From Amycolatopsis vancoresmycina (lineage in GTDB: Bacteria > Actinomycetota > Actinomycetes > Mycobacteriales > Pseudonocardiaceae), in the NCBI RefSeq assembly GCF_000716785.1, contig NZ_JNYY01000005.1, positions 124,001-188,000 on the forward strand: a stretch of 64,000 nt of DNA, in the 5' to 3' direction. Under the pieces are notes generated by a model. It was not told where the DNA came from and searched no databases. It saw only the letters and a list, made by a program, of their open reading frames with translations. Position numbers and translations under genes: made by a program. Of the stretch, positions 35,284-45,225 are shown piece by piece; the first letter of the stretch is position 1; each line of letters begins with the position of its first letter.

Positions 35284-37115
35284 CGCGTGACTCCCAGCTT
35301 GGCGTGCAGGCCGTTGAGGACTTCGAGGGCGTCGCACCCGGCGAAGACGTTGCCGTCCACGCCGTCGTAGGTTCCCTTGCCCGCCAGCAGGACGTACTCG
35401 GCGCCGAGGGACGCAGCGACGTCGGCCGCGTGAGTGGAATATGCCTCGTCGGTGCCGCAGAGGCAGGCGATGCGGGCGCCGGACGCGCGGAACGCGCCGG
35501 GCAGGTCGTCGGTCGCGCCCGGGTTGACGGCTTCGATCCCGCCCGCCTGGAACAGGTTGGCGGCGAACCCGGCTCGCGCGGTGTGCGCGGCGACCGGGCC
35601 GAGGGTCGCGAGGAAGATCTTCGGCCGCGAGCCGTGCGAAGCGAGGTACGCGTCCGAAGCATCACGGAGGGCTTCGAAGCCTTCGGCGTACCGGTGCCGC
35701 GGCAATCCCCCCTCCGCAAACACCGGCGCAGGCGCCCGGACCACGGGTTTCTCCGCCAGGTTCGGGAACTCGCTGACGCCGGTGAGCGGGTCACGCCGGG
35801 TGGCGATCCGCGAAGAACGCTTTTCCCAGGTCGCGGCCAGCCGCCCGGCCAGGGCGCCGGAGTCCAGCGACGCCACCACGCCACCCTCACCCTCGATGGC
35901 GGTGAACTCGGCCCAGGCGGCGTGCGCGAGGTCGTCCGTGAGCTTCTCGACGTACCAGGAGCCGCCCGCCGGGTCGGCCACGCCGGCCAGCTTGGACTCC
36001 TCCAGCAGCACGGCGTGGGTGTTGCGGGCGATCCGCGCGGCGAAGGCGTCGGGCTTGCCGATCGCCGCGTCGAACGGCAGCACGGTGACCGCGTCCGCGC
36101 CGCCGACGCCCGCGCCGAAGCAGGCCACGGTCGTGCGCAGCATGTTCACCCAGGGATCGCGCCGGGTCAGCATGGCCGGCGACGTCACGGCGTGCTGGCG
36201 CATGGGCGAGGTGAAGCCGCAGACCTCGGCGACGCGCGCCCACAGGCGGCGGGCCGCGCGCAGCTTCGCGATGGTGGAGAACTGGTCGGCGGTCGCGGCG
36301 AGCCGGAACTCCAGCTGCCCCGCCGCGGCCTCGACGTCGAGGCCCGCGTCCGTCAAGGCACGCAGGTAGGCGACACCGGCGGCGACCAGCGCGCCCAGCT
36401 CCTGCGCGTCCGACCCGCCGGCTTCGTGGAACGGGAGTCCGTCGGCGACGATCGTCCGCACGTTCGGGTACTTCCCCGCGACACGCGCGGCGAGCGCGGC
36501 CGCCGGTTCCAGCGCCACGGCGGAGCCGGCGCGGGCCGCCAGCCCGATCGGGTCGGCGCCCAGCACGGCGGTGGCTTCGCTCGCCGGGATCTCGCGCTCG
36601 TCGAACAGCGCCAGCAACTCGGAAGCCGCCCCTTCGTACGCGGGACCGGCGTCCAGCACCACGGGCGCCAGGTCGAGGTAGACCTCGTTCAGCGCGTCGG
36701 CCAGCGACCCCGGCGGCACCGAAAGCCAGATCGACGTCACGCCGCCTTCGAGGTCGGCGAGGATCGCCTTGTTGACCTCGCGCGGGTCGTCGCCGGTGAA
36801 CCGCGCCCGGACGTCCCAGCCGGTGCTCACCCGGCCGTCCGGCCGCGCGCCGCGCACGTACGGCGGCAGGCCGGGGTAGCCGATGTCGCCGGGGACGTCC
36901 TCGGCCGTGTACAGCGGCTGGATCTCGATCCCGTCGTAGGTCCGCGTGACGAGCTTGCTCTCCGGGGCGCCCGCGAAGTCCTCAGGCAGCTTCCCGCTCT
37001 TGCGCAGCACGCCCGCGACCAGCTCCTGCCACTGCTCGCGCGTCGCTTCGGGGAACTCGGCCGCGAGGTCGAGCTCGGAGATCGGCACTGACTCCGGACC
37101 GGCCACATCAGTCAT
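35280..37115 (-). CDS. mutA: Methylmalonyl-CoA mutase small subunit
   Basis: A 611-aa subunit from ATG 37115 ([10 protein letters not shown]). It shares the mutase barrel ([47 protein letters not shown]) with MutB. Its C-terminal Rossmann domain lacks the cobalamin ligand motif, reading [13 protein letters not shown] in place of DxHxxG, as expected for the structural subunit. It stabilises the catalytic subunit. First gene of the mutA-mutB-meaB operon. No cobalamin riboswitch is apparent in the 125 bp upstream. Confidence 0.95.
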   Translation of the reverse strand: MTDVAGPESVPISELDLAAEFPEATREQWQELVAGVLRKSGKLPEDFAGAPESKLVTRTYDGIEIQPLYTAEDVPGDIGYPGLPPYVRGARPDGRVSTGWDVRARFTGDDPREVNKAILADLEGGVTSIWLSVPPGSLADALNEVYLDLAPVVLDAGPAYEGAASELLALFDEREIPASEATAVLGADPIGLAARAGSAVALEPAAALAARVAGKYPNVRTIVADGLPFHEAGGSDAQELGALVAAGVAYLRALTDAGLDVEAAAGQLEFRLAATADQFSTIAKLRAARRLWARVAEVCGFTSPMRQHAVTSPAMLTRRDPWVNMLRTTVACFGAGVGGADAVTVLPFDAAIGKPDAFAARIARNTHAVLLEESKLAGVADPAGGSWYVEKLTDDLAHAAWAEFTAIEGEGGVVASLDSGALAGRLAATWEKRSSRIATRRDPLTGVSEFPNLAEKPVVRAPAPVFAEGGLPRHRYAEGFEALRDASDAYLASHGSRPKIFLATLGPVAAHTARAGFAANLFQAGGIEAVNPGATDDLPGAFRASGARIACLCGTDEAYSTHAADVAASLGAEYVLLAGKGTYDGVDGNVFAGCDALEVLNGLHAKLGVTR

Positions 37116-37240
37116 AACCTGTGATGGTAGAGGCACCCGGCGGCTCCGACCTGTGAGTCTGGTCGCGCTAGGGGGCACGCCCGGGCCAGGTTAGGGGCCA
37201 GCTTGCAGGGACTGCCGGTCCCGTACGCCACAATTGGCGG

Positions 37241-38998
37241 GTGCCCCCCTCCAGCGAAGAGACACGAGTGGTCGCCGGTCGCTACCGGCTGCGTTCGGTG
37301 CTCGGCTCCGGGTCGATGGGCACCGTCTGGTCGGCCTACGACGAGTTCCTGCACCGGCAGGTGGCCGTCAAGGAGATGAAGGTCCCGCCGGGCATCCCGG
37401 CGTCGCAGGCGGACGAGCTGCGGGAGCGCACGCTGCGCGAGGCCCGCGCCATCGCCGTGCTCTCCCACCCCAACGTGATCATCCTGCACGACGTCGCCCG
37501 CGAGGACGACCAGCCGTTCGTGGTGATGGAGCTGCTGCCTTCGCGCAGCCTGGCGCACATCCTGCGCGACCACGGGCCGCTGACCGTCGGGCAGGCCGCC
37601 GCGGTCGGCATCGCGGTGGCGTCCGCGCTGGAGGCCGCGCACGCCGCCGGCATCACCCACCGCGACGTCAAGCCGGGCAACGTCCTGGTGGCCAGCGACG
37701 GCCGGATCAAGCTGACCGACTTCGGCATCGCCCGCAACGTCTCCGAGGCGACCATGACCCGCACCGGGATCATGCTCGGCTCCCCCGCCTACATCGCGCC
37801 GGAGGTGGCTTCCGGCGGCGCCGTGACGCCGGCCGCGGACCTCTGGGGCCTCGGCGCGACGCTGTTCGCCGCGGTCGAGGGCGCGCCGCCGTACGACGCC
37901 GACGGCGATCCGCTGGAGACGGTCGGCAAGGTGGTCAACGGGAAGGTGCCGAAGCCGAAGGCCGGCCCGCTGGCCGACGTCATCAGCGCGCTGATGACGA
38001 AGGAGCCGGGCCGCCGGATCACGCTGCGGGACGTCCGGCACCGGCTGTACCCGCTGCAGACGAAGACCCCGCTCGACCTGTTCGGCCCTGAGCTGTTCCA
38101 CACCCCGGACGGCAAGAAGACGTCCGCGCAGCCGGACGCGACCGACACGCAGGTGATCAAGACCGTCCTGCCCGACAAGGCCACGGACAAGGCGGAGAAG
38201 CAGGCCGAGGGGTCGAGCAGCGAGCTCGCCGCCGATCCCGGGCCGCTGCCGTTCCTGCGCCCGCCGGCCCCGGCCCCGGCACCGGCCACGGACCCGCCGA
38301 CGGTGTTCGTCCCGCCGCCGCGGGTGAGCCGCCGCAGCGCCACGGCCACCGCGGTGCTCGTCGCGATCGCGATCCTGCTCTTCCTGCTCGCCGCCGGCGG
38401 CGGGTTCGCGCTGGCCAGGACGGTCGGCGGCCAGTCGCTGTTCCCGCCGGCCGCCGTCCCGCGGAGCACGTCGAACGGCCCCACCGACGTGCCGCCGCCG
38501 TCGCTGGTGCAGCAGTCCGGCGACGCGAGCTACGCGACCGGCAACGGCGGGCAGTTCGGGCTCGCCGTGCCGCAGGGGTGGCAGAAGTTCGTCGCCCCGC
38601 ACACCACCACGAAGTTCGGGGCGAGCACCGCCGTCCAGTACGTGTCCCCCGACGGCCGCCGGTCGCTGCGGGTGGAACGGCTGGCGAAGTACTTCGCCGA
38701 GTTCCCCGACGACGGCGAGTACATCACCTGGCTGAAGGGGTCCTACCCGGCCAACGCCTTCGCTCTCTTCGGGCCGTCGCCGCTACCGGACGGCAAGGGC
38801 ACGACGCTGACCTACCGCCTCGCCGAGGGCGGCGCGCTGCCCGAAAGCGGTGGCGGCGGCACCCGCGTGACGTTCATGAACCTGATCCAGGCGGGCACGA
38901 GCCTGTGGCTGCTGTCCGTCACCGTGCCGGCCGAGCAGGAGAGCTCGGGCCAGGACGTCTTCGACCGCGTCGCGAAGACGCTCAGCGTTTCGGACTAG
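37241..38998 (+). CDS. Transmembrane Ser/Thr protein kinase (PknB-type)
   Basis: A 585-aa receptor-like kinase with GTG start 37241. The N-terminal kinase domain (about 12-270) has the Gly loop LGSGSMGTVWSA, catalytic Lys in VAVKEMK, HRDVKPGN and DFGIARN, and the activation segment TRTGIMLGSPAYIAPE. A juxtamembrane Pro/Ala stretch and one transmembrane helix (about 368-390, ATAVLVAIAILLFLLAAGGGFALA) lead to an extracellular domain of about 190 residues without PASTA repeats. A signal sensed outside would drive phosphorylation inside. Its end overlaps the convergent MerR gene by 17 bp. Confidence 0.95.
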   Translation: MPPSSEETRVVAGRYRLRSVLGSGSMGTVWSAYDEFLHRQVAVKEMKVPPGIPASQADELRERTLREARAIAVLSHPNVIILHDVAREDDQPFVVMELLPSRSLAHILRDHGPLTVGQAAAVGIAVASALEAAHAAGITHRDVKPGNVLVASDGRIKLTDFGIARNVSEATMTRTGIMLGSPAYIAPEVASGGAVTPAADLWGLGATLFAAVEGAPPYDADGDPLETVGKVVNGKVPKPKAGPLADVISALMTKEPGRRITLRDVRHRLYPLQTKTPLDLFGPELFHTPDGKKTSAQPDATDTQVIKTVLPDKATDKAEKQAEGSSSELAADPGPLPFLRPPAPAPAPATDPPTVFVPPPRVSRRSATATAVLVAIAILLFLLAAGGGFALARTVGGQSLFPPAAVPRSTSNGPTDVPPPSLVQQSGDASYATGNGGQFGLAVPQGWQKFVAPHTTTKFGASTAVQYVSPDGRRSLRVERLAKYFAEFPDDGEYITWLKGSYPANAFALFGPSPLPDGKGTTLTYRLAEGGALPESGGGGTRVTFMNLIQAGTSLWLLSVTVPAEQESSGQDVFDRVAKTLSVSD

Positions 38999-39626
38999 CG
39001 CCGCCGCCGAGCACCTCGCGGGACACCTGCTCCTGCGCGAGGTGGCGCAGGCCGGCGAAGATCCGGTCGCCGAGCACGGTGGCGACCACGCCCGCCTCGA
39101 TGATCTTGTCCACCGAGGTCAGCCCGGCCACCACGCCGATGTCGACTTCCGCGACGCGCACCGCCAGCCGCGCGTACTCGCCGAGCCGCTCGGTCAGCTT
39201 GTCCTGCCCGAGCTCCTTCGCCGTGGCCAGCGCGGCGACGAGGTTGTCCATCGCCGCGCCGCCCGGCTCGTGCCACTTCCAGCCGTTCTCCCGGACGACG
39301 GCTTCGAGCAGCCCGGTCGCCCATTCCGCGGCCTCCTCGGACACCTTCGGCGCGGGCCCGGCCAGCTCCTCCTGGACGACGCCCATCGTCCGGTGCGGGG
39401 TCTCGTCGCCGTCGATCGCGGTCAGCACGGCGCCGACCGACGCCAGTGGCAGCCCGCCGACGTCGGTGAGCGCCTTGATCAGCCGCAGCCGCTGGACGTG
39501 CGCCGCGGAGTACCGCGCCTGGTTCGGGCTGGTGCGCTCGCCGGGCGGGAGCAGGCCCTCGCGCAGGTAGTACTTGACGGTCGCGACCGGCACCCCCGAC
39601 TGGGCGCTCAGTTCGGCCATCCGCAT
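38982..39626 (-). CDS. MerR-family transcriptional regulator
   Basis: About 214 aa. ATG 39626 is chosen for its spacing from GGAG; in-frame ATGs at 39632 and 39620 and a TTG at 39641 are alternatives. The N-terminal MerR winged helix reads MAELSAQSGVPVATVKYYLREGLLPPGERTSPNQARYSAAHVQRLRLIKAL. The helical C-terminal domain lacks the Cys or other metal-ligand clusters of metal sensors and probably binds a small molecule. It faces two membrane-protein genes across a 50-bp region with a 12-bp inverted repeat, its likely operator. Confidence 0.9.
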   Translation of the reverse strand: MRMAELSAQSGVPVATVKYYLREGLLPPGERTSPNQARYSAAHVQRLRLIKALTDVGGLPLASVGAVLTAIDGDETPHRTMGVVQEELAGPAPKVSEEAAEWATGLLEAVVRENGWKWHEPGGAAMDNLVAALATAKELGQDKLTERLGEYARLAVRVAEVDIGVVAGLTSVDKIIEAGVVATVLGDRIFAGLRHLAQEQVSREVLGGGASPKR

Positions 39627-39680
39627 GCGCATCCGCTCCAATGTCCGGGGTCGGTCTCCGGGACAACCCTGAAGACTTCT

Positions 39681-39731
39681 CAGAATGGATAGCTTAACTT
39701 CCCATAACGGAGAGCTTGACTATCCATTCTG
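39681..39731. promoter_or_regulatory. 12-bp inverted repeat, MerR operator candidate
   Basis: CAGAATGGATAG (39681-39692) and CTATCCATTCTG (39720-39731) are perfect 12-bp arms 27 bp apart. Inside lie direct repeats AGCTTAACTTCCCAT and AGCTTGACTATCCAT. The site lies between the MerR gene and the divergent membrane-protein operon. Confidence 0.7.
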
Positions 39732-39741
39732 GGAGGGAACC

Positions 39742-40701
39742 ATGACCATCCTCGCCGATCTCCGGAGCAGAACGAACTCCTGGCACCGGCCGTCCGCGAT
39801 CGCGGCCGTCGTCCTGGGGGTGGTGGCGTTGCTGGGGCTCGCCGCCCTCGTCGTCGACCAGCGGACCCTGGCCGGTGCGCCGATCTGGGCCAAGCCGGTC
39901 AAGTTCGCCGTGTCCGGCGCGCTCTACTTCGCCACCTGGAGCTGGCTCGTCTCGCTGCTGCCGCGGTTCCGGCGGGCGGCGGGCCTGCTGACGGACTTCC
40001 TCGTCCTGATCTTCGCGGCCGAGTACGTTCTCCTCGTGTTCCAGGCCGCACGTGGCCACGCCAGCCACTTCAACAACGCGACGCCGCAGGACGCCCTGAT
40101 CTACAACGTCATGGGCAAGATGATCATGGCTCTCTGGGTGGCCACGCTGGTCCTGACCGTGCTGGTGATGTTCACGAAGGTGCCCGACCGGGCGAGCTTC
40201 TGGGCGGTGCGCGCGGGTGCCGTCCTGTCGCTGGCGGGGATCTCGCTGGGCATCCTGATGACGTCGCCGACCGCGCAGCAGCTCGCGCAGTGGAAGACCG
40301 GCTCGGCGCCGTCGATGGTCGGCGCGCACACCGTCGGGATCGAGGACGGCGGCCCCGGCCTGCCCCTGCTCGGCTGGAGCACGGTGGCCGGCGACCTGCG
40401 GATCCCGCACTTCGTCGGGATGCACGCGCTGCAGGCCCTGCCGCTGCTCGCCATCGCGCTGGCGGCGCTGGCCCGGCGCTTCCCGCGGCTGCGTGCCGAC
40501 GGCGTCCGCGCGCGGCTCGTCCTGGTCGGCGCGGCCGGGTACGCGGGGCTGACCGCGCTGGTCACCTGGCAGGCGCTGCGGGCGCAGTCGATCGTGCACC
40601 CGGACGCGGTGACGCTGTGGGCGTTCGCGCTGCTGGTCGCGGCCGTCGGGCTGGGCGCGCTGGCCGTCGTCCGCGCGCCGGAGCGGACGGCGGTCCGATG
40701 A
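39742..40701 (+). CDS. Eight-helix membrane protein of unknown function
   Basis: A 319-aa protein from ATG 39742, preceded by GGGAGGG. About eight hydrophobic segments are visible, for example [56 protein letters not shown] and [20 protein letters not shown] loop contains [19 protein letters not shown], and [17 protein letters not shown] follows. Conserved His in [10 protein letters not shown] could bind a cofactor such as haem, but this is speculation. It overlaps the next gene by ATGA and is probably controlled by the divergent MerR protein. Confidence 0.75.
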   Translation: MTILADLRSRTNSWHRPSAIAAVVLGVVALLGLAALVVDQRTLAGAPIWAKPVKFAVSGALYFATWSWLVSLLPRFRRAAGLLTDFLVLIFAAEYVLLVFQAARGHASHFNNATPQDALIYNVMGKMIMALWVATLVLTVLVMFTKVPDRASFWAVRAGAVLSLAGISLGILMTSPTAQQLAQWKTGSAPSMVGAHTVGIEDGGPGLPLLGWSTVAGDLRIPHFVGMHALQALPLLAIALAALARRFPRLRADGVRARLVLVGAAGYAGLTALVTWQALRAQSIVHPDAVTLWAFALLVAAVGLGALAVVRAPERTAVR

Positions 40702-41117
40702 CGCTGTTCACCTTGGCGTTCCCGCTGGCCGCGCCGTTCTGGGCGCTGATGATCCTCGCGCCGAAGTGGCGGTGGACCGAGCGGATCATGGCCTCGCCGT
40801 GGGTGCCGCTGCTGCCGCTGGTCTGCTACTTCGCGCTGGAGCTGCCGCACTTCGGCGAGTGGGGGCGGGCGATGCTGCGGCCCGACCTCGGCGTCCTGCA
40901 GACGCTGCTCGCGACGCCGTGGGGCGCCGGGCTGGTTTGGGCGCACCTCATCGCGTTCGACCTGTTCATCGCCCGCTGGATGTACTTCGAGGGGCGGGCG
41001 CGCGGGATTTCGCCGTGGATCGTCAGCCCGATCCTGCTGCTGACGATCTTCCTCTCGCCGTTCGGCCTGGTGGTGTTCCTGGTGGTGCGGGCCGTCCGGT
41101 TACGCTCCCTCGCATGA
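40698..41117 (+). CDS. ABA4-like (DUF4281) membrane protein
   Basis: A 139-aa protein whose ATG overlaps the previous stop. Four transmembrane helices are predicted. The pattern [17 protein letters not shown]...[18 protein letters not shown] and [44 protein letters not shown] matches the ABA4/DUF4281 family. In plants ABA4 is needed for neoxanthin synthesis; bacterial roles are unknown. It is coupled at both ends: upstream to the eight-helix protein and downstream to the nucleoside phosphorylase gene at 41114. Confidence 0.85.
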   Translation: MTLFTLAFPLAAPFWALMILAPKWRWTERIMASPWVPLLPLVCYFALELPHFGEWGRAMLRPDLGVLQTLLATPWGAGLVWAHLIAFDLFIARWMYFEGRARGISPWIVSPILLLTIFLSPFGLVVFLVVRAVRLRSLA

Positions 41118-41893
41118 GTGAACAAGAGGCCGCGAGCGCCATCGCCAAGCGCACCGGTGTTGACGCGCACGACATCGCGGTGGTCCTGGGCTCGGGCTGG
41201 CGCCCGGCGGCGGACGTCATCGGGGAGTGCGAGACGGAAATCCCGTTCGCCGAGCTCCCCGGCTTCACCACGCCCGGCGCGGTGGGCCACGGCGGCACCA
41301 TCCGGTCGCTGAAGATCGGGGACAAGCACGTCCTGGTCATGCTCGGCCGGACGCACTTCTACGAGGGCAAGGGCATCGACCCGGTGGTGCACAACGTGCG
41401 CACCGCGGCGGCGGCCGGCGTCCGGACGGTGCTGCTGACGAACGCCGCGGGCGGCCTGCGCGAGGGCTTCCGCGTCGGTCAGCCGGTGCTGATCTCCGAC
41501 CACCTCAACCTGACCGCGCGCTCCCCGATCGTCGGCGCGAACTTCGTCGACCTGACGGACCTGTACTCGGCCCGGCTGCGGAAGATCGCCCAGGAGATCG
41601 ACAGCTCGCTCGAAGAAGGCGTCTACGCGGGCCTGACCGGGCCGCACTTCGAGACGCCGGCGGAAATCCGGATGCTGCGCACGCTGGGCGCGGACCTGGT
41701 CGGCATGTCGACGGTCCTGGAGGCGATCGCCGCCCGCGCGGCCGGCGTCGAGGTCTTCGGCCTGTCCCTGGTGACGAACCTGGCCGCGGGCATGACCGGC
41801 GAACCGCTGAACCACCAGGAAGTCCTCGAAGCCGGCCGCGCCGCAGCCACCCAGATGGGCTCCCTGCTGCGGGAACTCGTCACCCGCGCCTGA
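41114..41893 (+). CDS. deoD: Purine-nucleoside phosphorylase
   Basis: A 259-aa trimeric-type PNP. ATG 41114 overlaps the previous stop. It shows the phosphate-binding [52 protein letters not shown] and the base-binding [11 protein letters not shown]. It phosphorolyses inosine and guanosine to base and ribose-1-phosphate. The orthologue in Mycobacterium (Rv3307) lies next to pmmB as here, though a glycosyltransferase has been inserted between them in this genome. Confidence 0.95.
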   Translation: MSEQEAASAIAKRTGVDAHDIAVVLGSGWRPAADVIGECETEIPFAELPGFTTPGAVGHGGTIRSLKIGDKHVLVMLGRTHFYEGKGIDPVVHNVRTAAAAGVRTVLLTNAAGGLREGFRVGQPVLISDHLNLTARSPIVGANFVDLTDLYSARLRKIAQEIDSSLEEGVYAGLTGPHFETPAEIRMLRTLGADLVGMSTVLEAIAARAAGVEVFGLSLVTNLAAGMTGEPLNHQEVLEAGRAAATQMGSLLRELVTRA

Positions 41894-41897
41894 CCCC

Positions 41898-41964
41898 GAG
41901 TTCCGGCTTGAATCACGTGAGTGCGTGATTCAAGCCGGAACTCGCGTGATCGGAGCCGGAACTC
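41898..41964. repeat. 21-bp repeat array 3, forming a 20-bp perfect hairpin
   Basis: 41898-41917 and 41924-41943 are perfect 20-bp complements around a 6-nt loop. A further unit follows at 41944-41964. The conserved part is CGTGAT and the locus-specific part is CCGGAACTC. It sits between convergent gene ends and may act as a terminator. Confidence 0.8.
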
Positions 41965-43123
41965 AGGCCAGGGTGGGGAGTTGCGCGGCCACCTCGGCCG
42001 GGGACGGCATCGCCGCGACCTCGGTGGCCAGGGCGTCGGCCGCGTCGCGGACCGACGTGTCCGTGAGGAGGCGGCGGGCCTTCGTGGCGACGGCTTCGGC
42101 CGTGACCTCAGCGCCGAGCAGGCGGTCGCCGACGCCGGCCGCGACCACCGCGTCCGCGTTGGTGAACTGGTCCGCGCCCTGCGGCATCAGCAGCTGGGGC
42201 AGGCCCGCGCCGAACGCGCCGAGCGTCGTGCCGCTGCCACCGTGGTGGACCACCAGGTCGACGTGCGGGAGCAGCGCCGCCTGCGGGACCCACGCCTCCA
42301 GCCGGACGTTCTCCGGGACCTCGCCCAGCGCGTCTTCAGGCAGCGACGGGCCGGTGGCGACCAGGACGTCGACGTCCAAACCGGACAGACCGGTGATCGC
42401 CTCGGTGAGCACGCCCGCGTGCCCCATCGCCGTGCCCAGCGTCAGGTAGACCAGCGGACGCCGCTTGTCCAGCACGCCCGGCGGCAGCTCGCCCGGCTCG
42501 CTCCAGCCGACCGGGCGCAGCGGCACCCGGTGGGTGCGCGCCAGGAACCCCGGGTCCTGCACCGATTCCGGGCAGATGTCGACGAACGGGCCGCCGAACG
42601 CCAGGTCCTCGCCGATCTCGATGCCCAGCTCGGCGCCGTGCTCGCGGATCGCGTCCCGGATCTTCGTGGTCATCGGGTCGCCGGTCGACACGCGGCCGAA
42701 ACCGTGCGCCACCACCGGGATCCCTGCCCGCATCGCGGCGAACGCCCCGCCCGAATTGGCCGCCTCGCTCACCACGAGGTCGGGCCGGACGTGCTCGAAC
42801 AGCGGCAGCAGGTCGGCGAGGAACCGCTTCGGCATCAGCTCGCCGAAGACCTTGGCGACGATCGGGAACAGTTCTTCGCGGGGGATCTCGCCGGGCGGGC
42901 GCCGCGGGCCGGGCGGACCCGACTCGCCGAACGCCTGCCCGAACGCGTCCTTGATGGCGAGCCCGGCCGCCGCCGTTTCGAGCCCGGCCTTCGTCAGTTG
43001 CGGCAGGAAGTCTTCCGAGGTGGCGAAGGTGACGTCGTGGCCCGCCTCGCGCGCGGCGACCGCCAGCGGGACGAGCGGGAAGGTGTGGCCGAAGGACCCC
43101 AGAGAGGTGAAGAGTAAGCGCAC
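41963..43123 (-). CDS. MGT/GtfA-like glycosyltransferase (GT1 family)
   Basis: A 386-aa GT-B-fold enzyme. N-terminal acceptor domain: LLFTSLGSFGHTFPLVPLAVAAREAGHDVTFAT. C-terminal nucleotide-sugar domain: VYLTLGTAMG and the donor-binding signature LVVHHGGSGTTLGAFGAGLPQLLMPQGADQFTNA, with WVPQAALL before it. This is the pattern of actinobacterial enzymes that glycosylate natural products such as macrolides, or inactivate them. It is inserted between deoD and pmmB relative to Mycobacterium and divergent from pmmB by 30 bp. Acceptor and sugar are unknown. Confidence 0.92.
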   Translation of the reverse strand: MRLLFTSLGSFGHTFPLVPLAVAAREAGHDVTFATSEDFLPQLTKAGLETAAAGLAIKDAFGQAFGESGPPGPRRPPGEIPREELFPIVAKVFGELMPKRFLADLLPLFEHVRPDLVVSEAANSGGAFAAMRAGIPVVAHGFGRVSTGDPMTTKIRDAIREHGAELGIEIGEDLAFGGPFVDICPESVQDPGFLARTHRVPLRPVGWSEPGELPPGVLDKRRPLVYLTLGTAMGHAGVLTEAITGLSGLDVDVLVATGPSLPEDALGEVPENVRLEAWVPQAALLPHVDLVVHHGGSGTTLGAFGAGLPQLLMPQGADQFTNADAVVAAGVGDRLLGAEVTAEAVATKARRLLTDTSVRDAADALATEVAAMPSPAEVAAQLPTLA

Positions 43124-43153
43124 TTACCCGACCTTAGCCCGTAGGCTGGCCCG

Positions 43154-44767
43154 GTGACGACCGATTTCACCCAGCGCGACGCAGCTTTCCGCTGGATCGC
43201 CGACGACCCGGACGAACGCACCCGCGCCGAACTGCAGGCCGTGCTGGCGAAGGCGGAGGACGGCGAACCCGGCGCCGCCGAAGACCTCGCCGACCGGATG
43301 GCCGGGCCGCTGGAGTTCGGCACCGCCGGGCTGCGCGGCCCGGTGCGCGCCGGGCCGAACGGGATGAACGTGGCCGTCGTCACGCGCACCACCGCCGGGG
43401 TGGCCGACTGGCTGACGGCGCACGGGCACGCGGGCGCGCTGGTCGTCGTCGGCCGCGACGCGCGGCACGGCTCGGAAGCCTTCGCGACCGCGGCCGCCGA
43501 GGTGCTGACCGCGGCCGGGTTCGACGTCAAGGTGTTCCCCCGGCCGCTGCCGACGCCGGTGCTCGCCTTCGCCGTCGGACGGCTCGGCGCGGTGGCCGGC
43601 ATCCAGATCACCGCGTCGCACAACCCGCCGGCCGACAACGGCTACAAGCTCTACGACGCCACCGGCGGGCAGATCGTGCCGCCGTCCGACGGCGAGATCG
43701 AGCGGGCCATCCAGGCCGCGCCGGCCGCGGTGAGCGTGCCGCGGGCGCCCGGGGCCGAGGTCGTCGACCTGCTGGACCGCTACCTCGACGAGGTCGCGGC
43801 GCTGCCGATGGGGTCCGAGCGCGCGGTGCGCGTGGCCGCGACGGCGCTGCACGGCGTCGGCGCCGACACGCTGCGCGCGGCGTTCGAGCGGGCCGGGTTC
43901 ACCGACCTGCACCTGGTGGGCGCGCAGGCGTCGCCGGACCCCGACTTTCCGACGGTGTCGTTCCCGAACCCGGAGGAGCCGGGCGCGACGGACCTGCTGC
44001 TCGAGCTGGCGTCCGAAGTGGACGCCGACCTGGCGATCGCGCTCGACCCGGACGCCGACCGGTGCGCGCTGGGCGTGCGCGAGCGGGACGGCCGCTGGCG
44101 CATGCTGCGCGGCGACGAGACCGGCGTGCTGCTCGGCTCGCACGTGTTGTCCACAGTGGACCGCACGGTGCTGCCGGACCCGCTGGTGGCCACCACGATC
44201 GTGTCGTCGTCGATGCTCGGCGAAATCGCGAAGGCCGAGGGCGCCCGCTACGCCGAGACGCTGACCGGCTTCAAGTGGCTGGTGCGAGCGGGCGAAGGAC
44301 TGGTGTTCGCCTACGAAGAAGCGCTCGGTCTGTGCGTGAACCCGGGTTTCGTGCGCGACAAGGACGGCATCGCCGCCGCGACGCTGGCCGCGGGGCTGGC
44401 GGCGCAGCTGAAGGCGCAGGGCCGCACGCCGCTGGACGTGCTCGACGAGCTGGCGCAGCGCCACGGCGTCCACCTGACCGACCAGGTTTCGCTGCGGGTC
44501 ACGGACCTGGCGGTCCGCGGGCAGCTGATGGCGAAGGTGCGGAAAACCCCGCCGTCTCGCCTCGGCGGCGTCGAAGTCACCCTCGAAGACCTGCTGCCCG
44601 ACGCCGACGTCGTGCGCCTGACCGGCGAAGGGGTGCGGGTGGTCGTCCGGCCGTCGGGGACCGAGCCGAAGCTGAAGGCGTACCTGCAGGTGGTGGGCAG
44701 CGCGCGCGACGTGGCGCAGGAACGGTTGACGGCGTTGCGGGCGGACGTCGAAGAACTGCTCGCCTGA
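43154..44767 (+). CDS. pmmB: Phosphomannomutase/phosphoglucomutase family enzyme
   Basis: A 537-aa alpha-D-phosphohexomutase with GTG start 43154. The early region has MAGPLEFGTAGLRGPVRAGPNGMN. The phosphoserine loop is QITASHNPPADNGYKLYD, and DPDADRCALGV binds the metal. The sugar-specificity loop near GFVRDKDG and the phosphate-binding VRPSGTEPKLKAYL complete the family set. The length is of the PgcA/PmmB (PGM2-like) type. It interconverts hexose- or pentose-1- and 6/5-phosphates. Its place beside deoD suggests handling of ribose-1-phosphate as in phosphopentomutase activity, as inferred for Mycobacterium PmmB. Confidence 0.93.
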   Translation: MTTDFTQRDAAFRWIADDPDERTRAELQAVLAKAEDGEPGAAEDLADRMAGPLEFGTAGLRGPVRAGPNGMNVAVVTRTTAGVADWLTAHGHAGALVVVGRDARHGSEAFATAAAEVLTAAGFDVKVFPRPLPTPVLAFAVGRLGAVAGIQITASHNPPADNGYKLYDATGGQIVPPSDGEIERAIQAAPAAVSVPRAPGAEVVDLLDRYLDEVAALPMGSERAVRVAATALHGVGADTLRAAFERAGFTDLHLVGAQASPDPDFPTVSFPNPEEPGATDLLLELASEVDADLAIALDPDADRCALGVRERDGRWRMLRGDETGVLLGSHVLSTVDRTVLPDPLVATTIVSSSMLGEIAKAEGARYAETLTGFKWLVRAGEGLVFAYEEALGLCVNPGFVRDKDGIAAATLAAGLAAQLKAQGRTPLDVLDELAQRHGVHLTDQVSLRVTDLAVRGQLMAKVRKTPPSRLGGVEVTLEDLLPDADVVRLTGEGVRVVVRPSGTEPKLKAYLQVVGSARDVAQERLTALRADVEELLA

Positions 44768-45225
44768 TGGCGCGGCTGCTGATCGTCCACCACACGCCGT
44801 CGCCGTCGACGCAGGCGTTGTTCGAAGCGGTGGTGGCGGGCGCGACGCACCCGGACATCGAAGGGGTGGAGGTGGTCCGCCGCGCGGCCTTGGGGGCAGG
44901 AGTCCCCGACGTCCTGGAAGCGGACGGCTACCTGCTGGGCACGCCGGCGAACCTCGGCAGCATGAGCGGCGCGCTGAAGCACTTCTTCGACACGATCTAC
45001 TACCCGTGCCTGGACGCGACGCGTGGTCGCTCGTTCGGGTACTGGATTCACGGCAACAGCGACACTTCGGGCACGGAACGCCAGCTGCTGGCCATCACGA
45101 CCGGGTTGTCGTGGGCCAAAGCGGCCGAACCCGTCATCACAACAGGTGAACCGGACAAAGCGACGCTGGAAGCGTGCAGCGAACTGGGTTCAACGCTGGC
45201 CGCGACCCTGATGCCCGGAAATTAA
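44767..45225 (+). CDS. Flavodoxin-like NAD(P)H-dependent oxidoreductase (WrbA-type fold)
   Basis: A 152-aa protein starting at ATG 44767, overlapping the pmmB stop by 1 nt (TGATG). The flavodoxin fold shows a phosphate loop LLIVHHTPSPSTQALFEAV, EADGYLLGTPANLGSMSGALKHFFD (FMN-binding, as in NAD(P)H:quinone/FMN reductases) and a late WIHGNSDTSGTERQL. It probably binds FMN and transfers electrons to quinones or flavins. It is coupled to pmmB in an operon. Its stop codon lies against the 3' end of the candidate small RNA on the other strand. Confidence 0.85.
   Translation: MARLLIVHHTPSPSTQALFEAVVAGATHPDIEGVEVVRRAALGAGVPDVLEADGYLLGTPANLGSMSGALKHFFDTIYYPCLDATRGRSFGYWIHGNSDTSGTERQLLAITTGLSWAKAAEPVITTGEPDKATLEACSELGSTLAATLMPGN

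Noticed and set aside
37116..37240. A cobalamin riboswitch before mutA
   Set aside because: The 125-bp gap has no recognisable B12-box pattern and is shared with the divergent kinase promoter.
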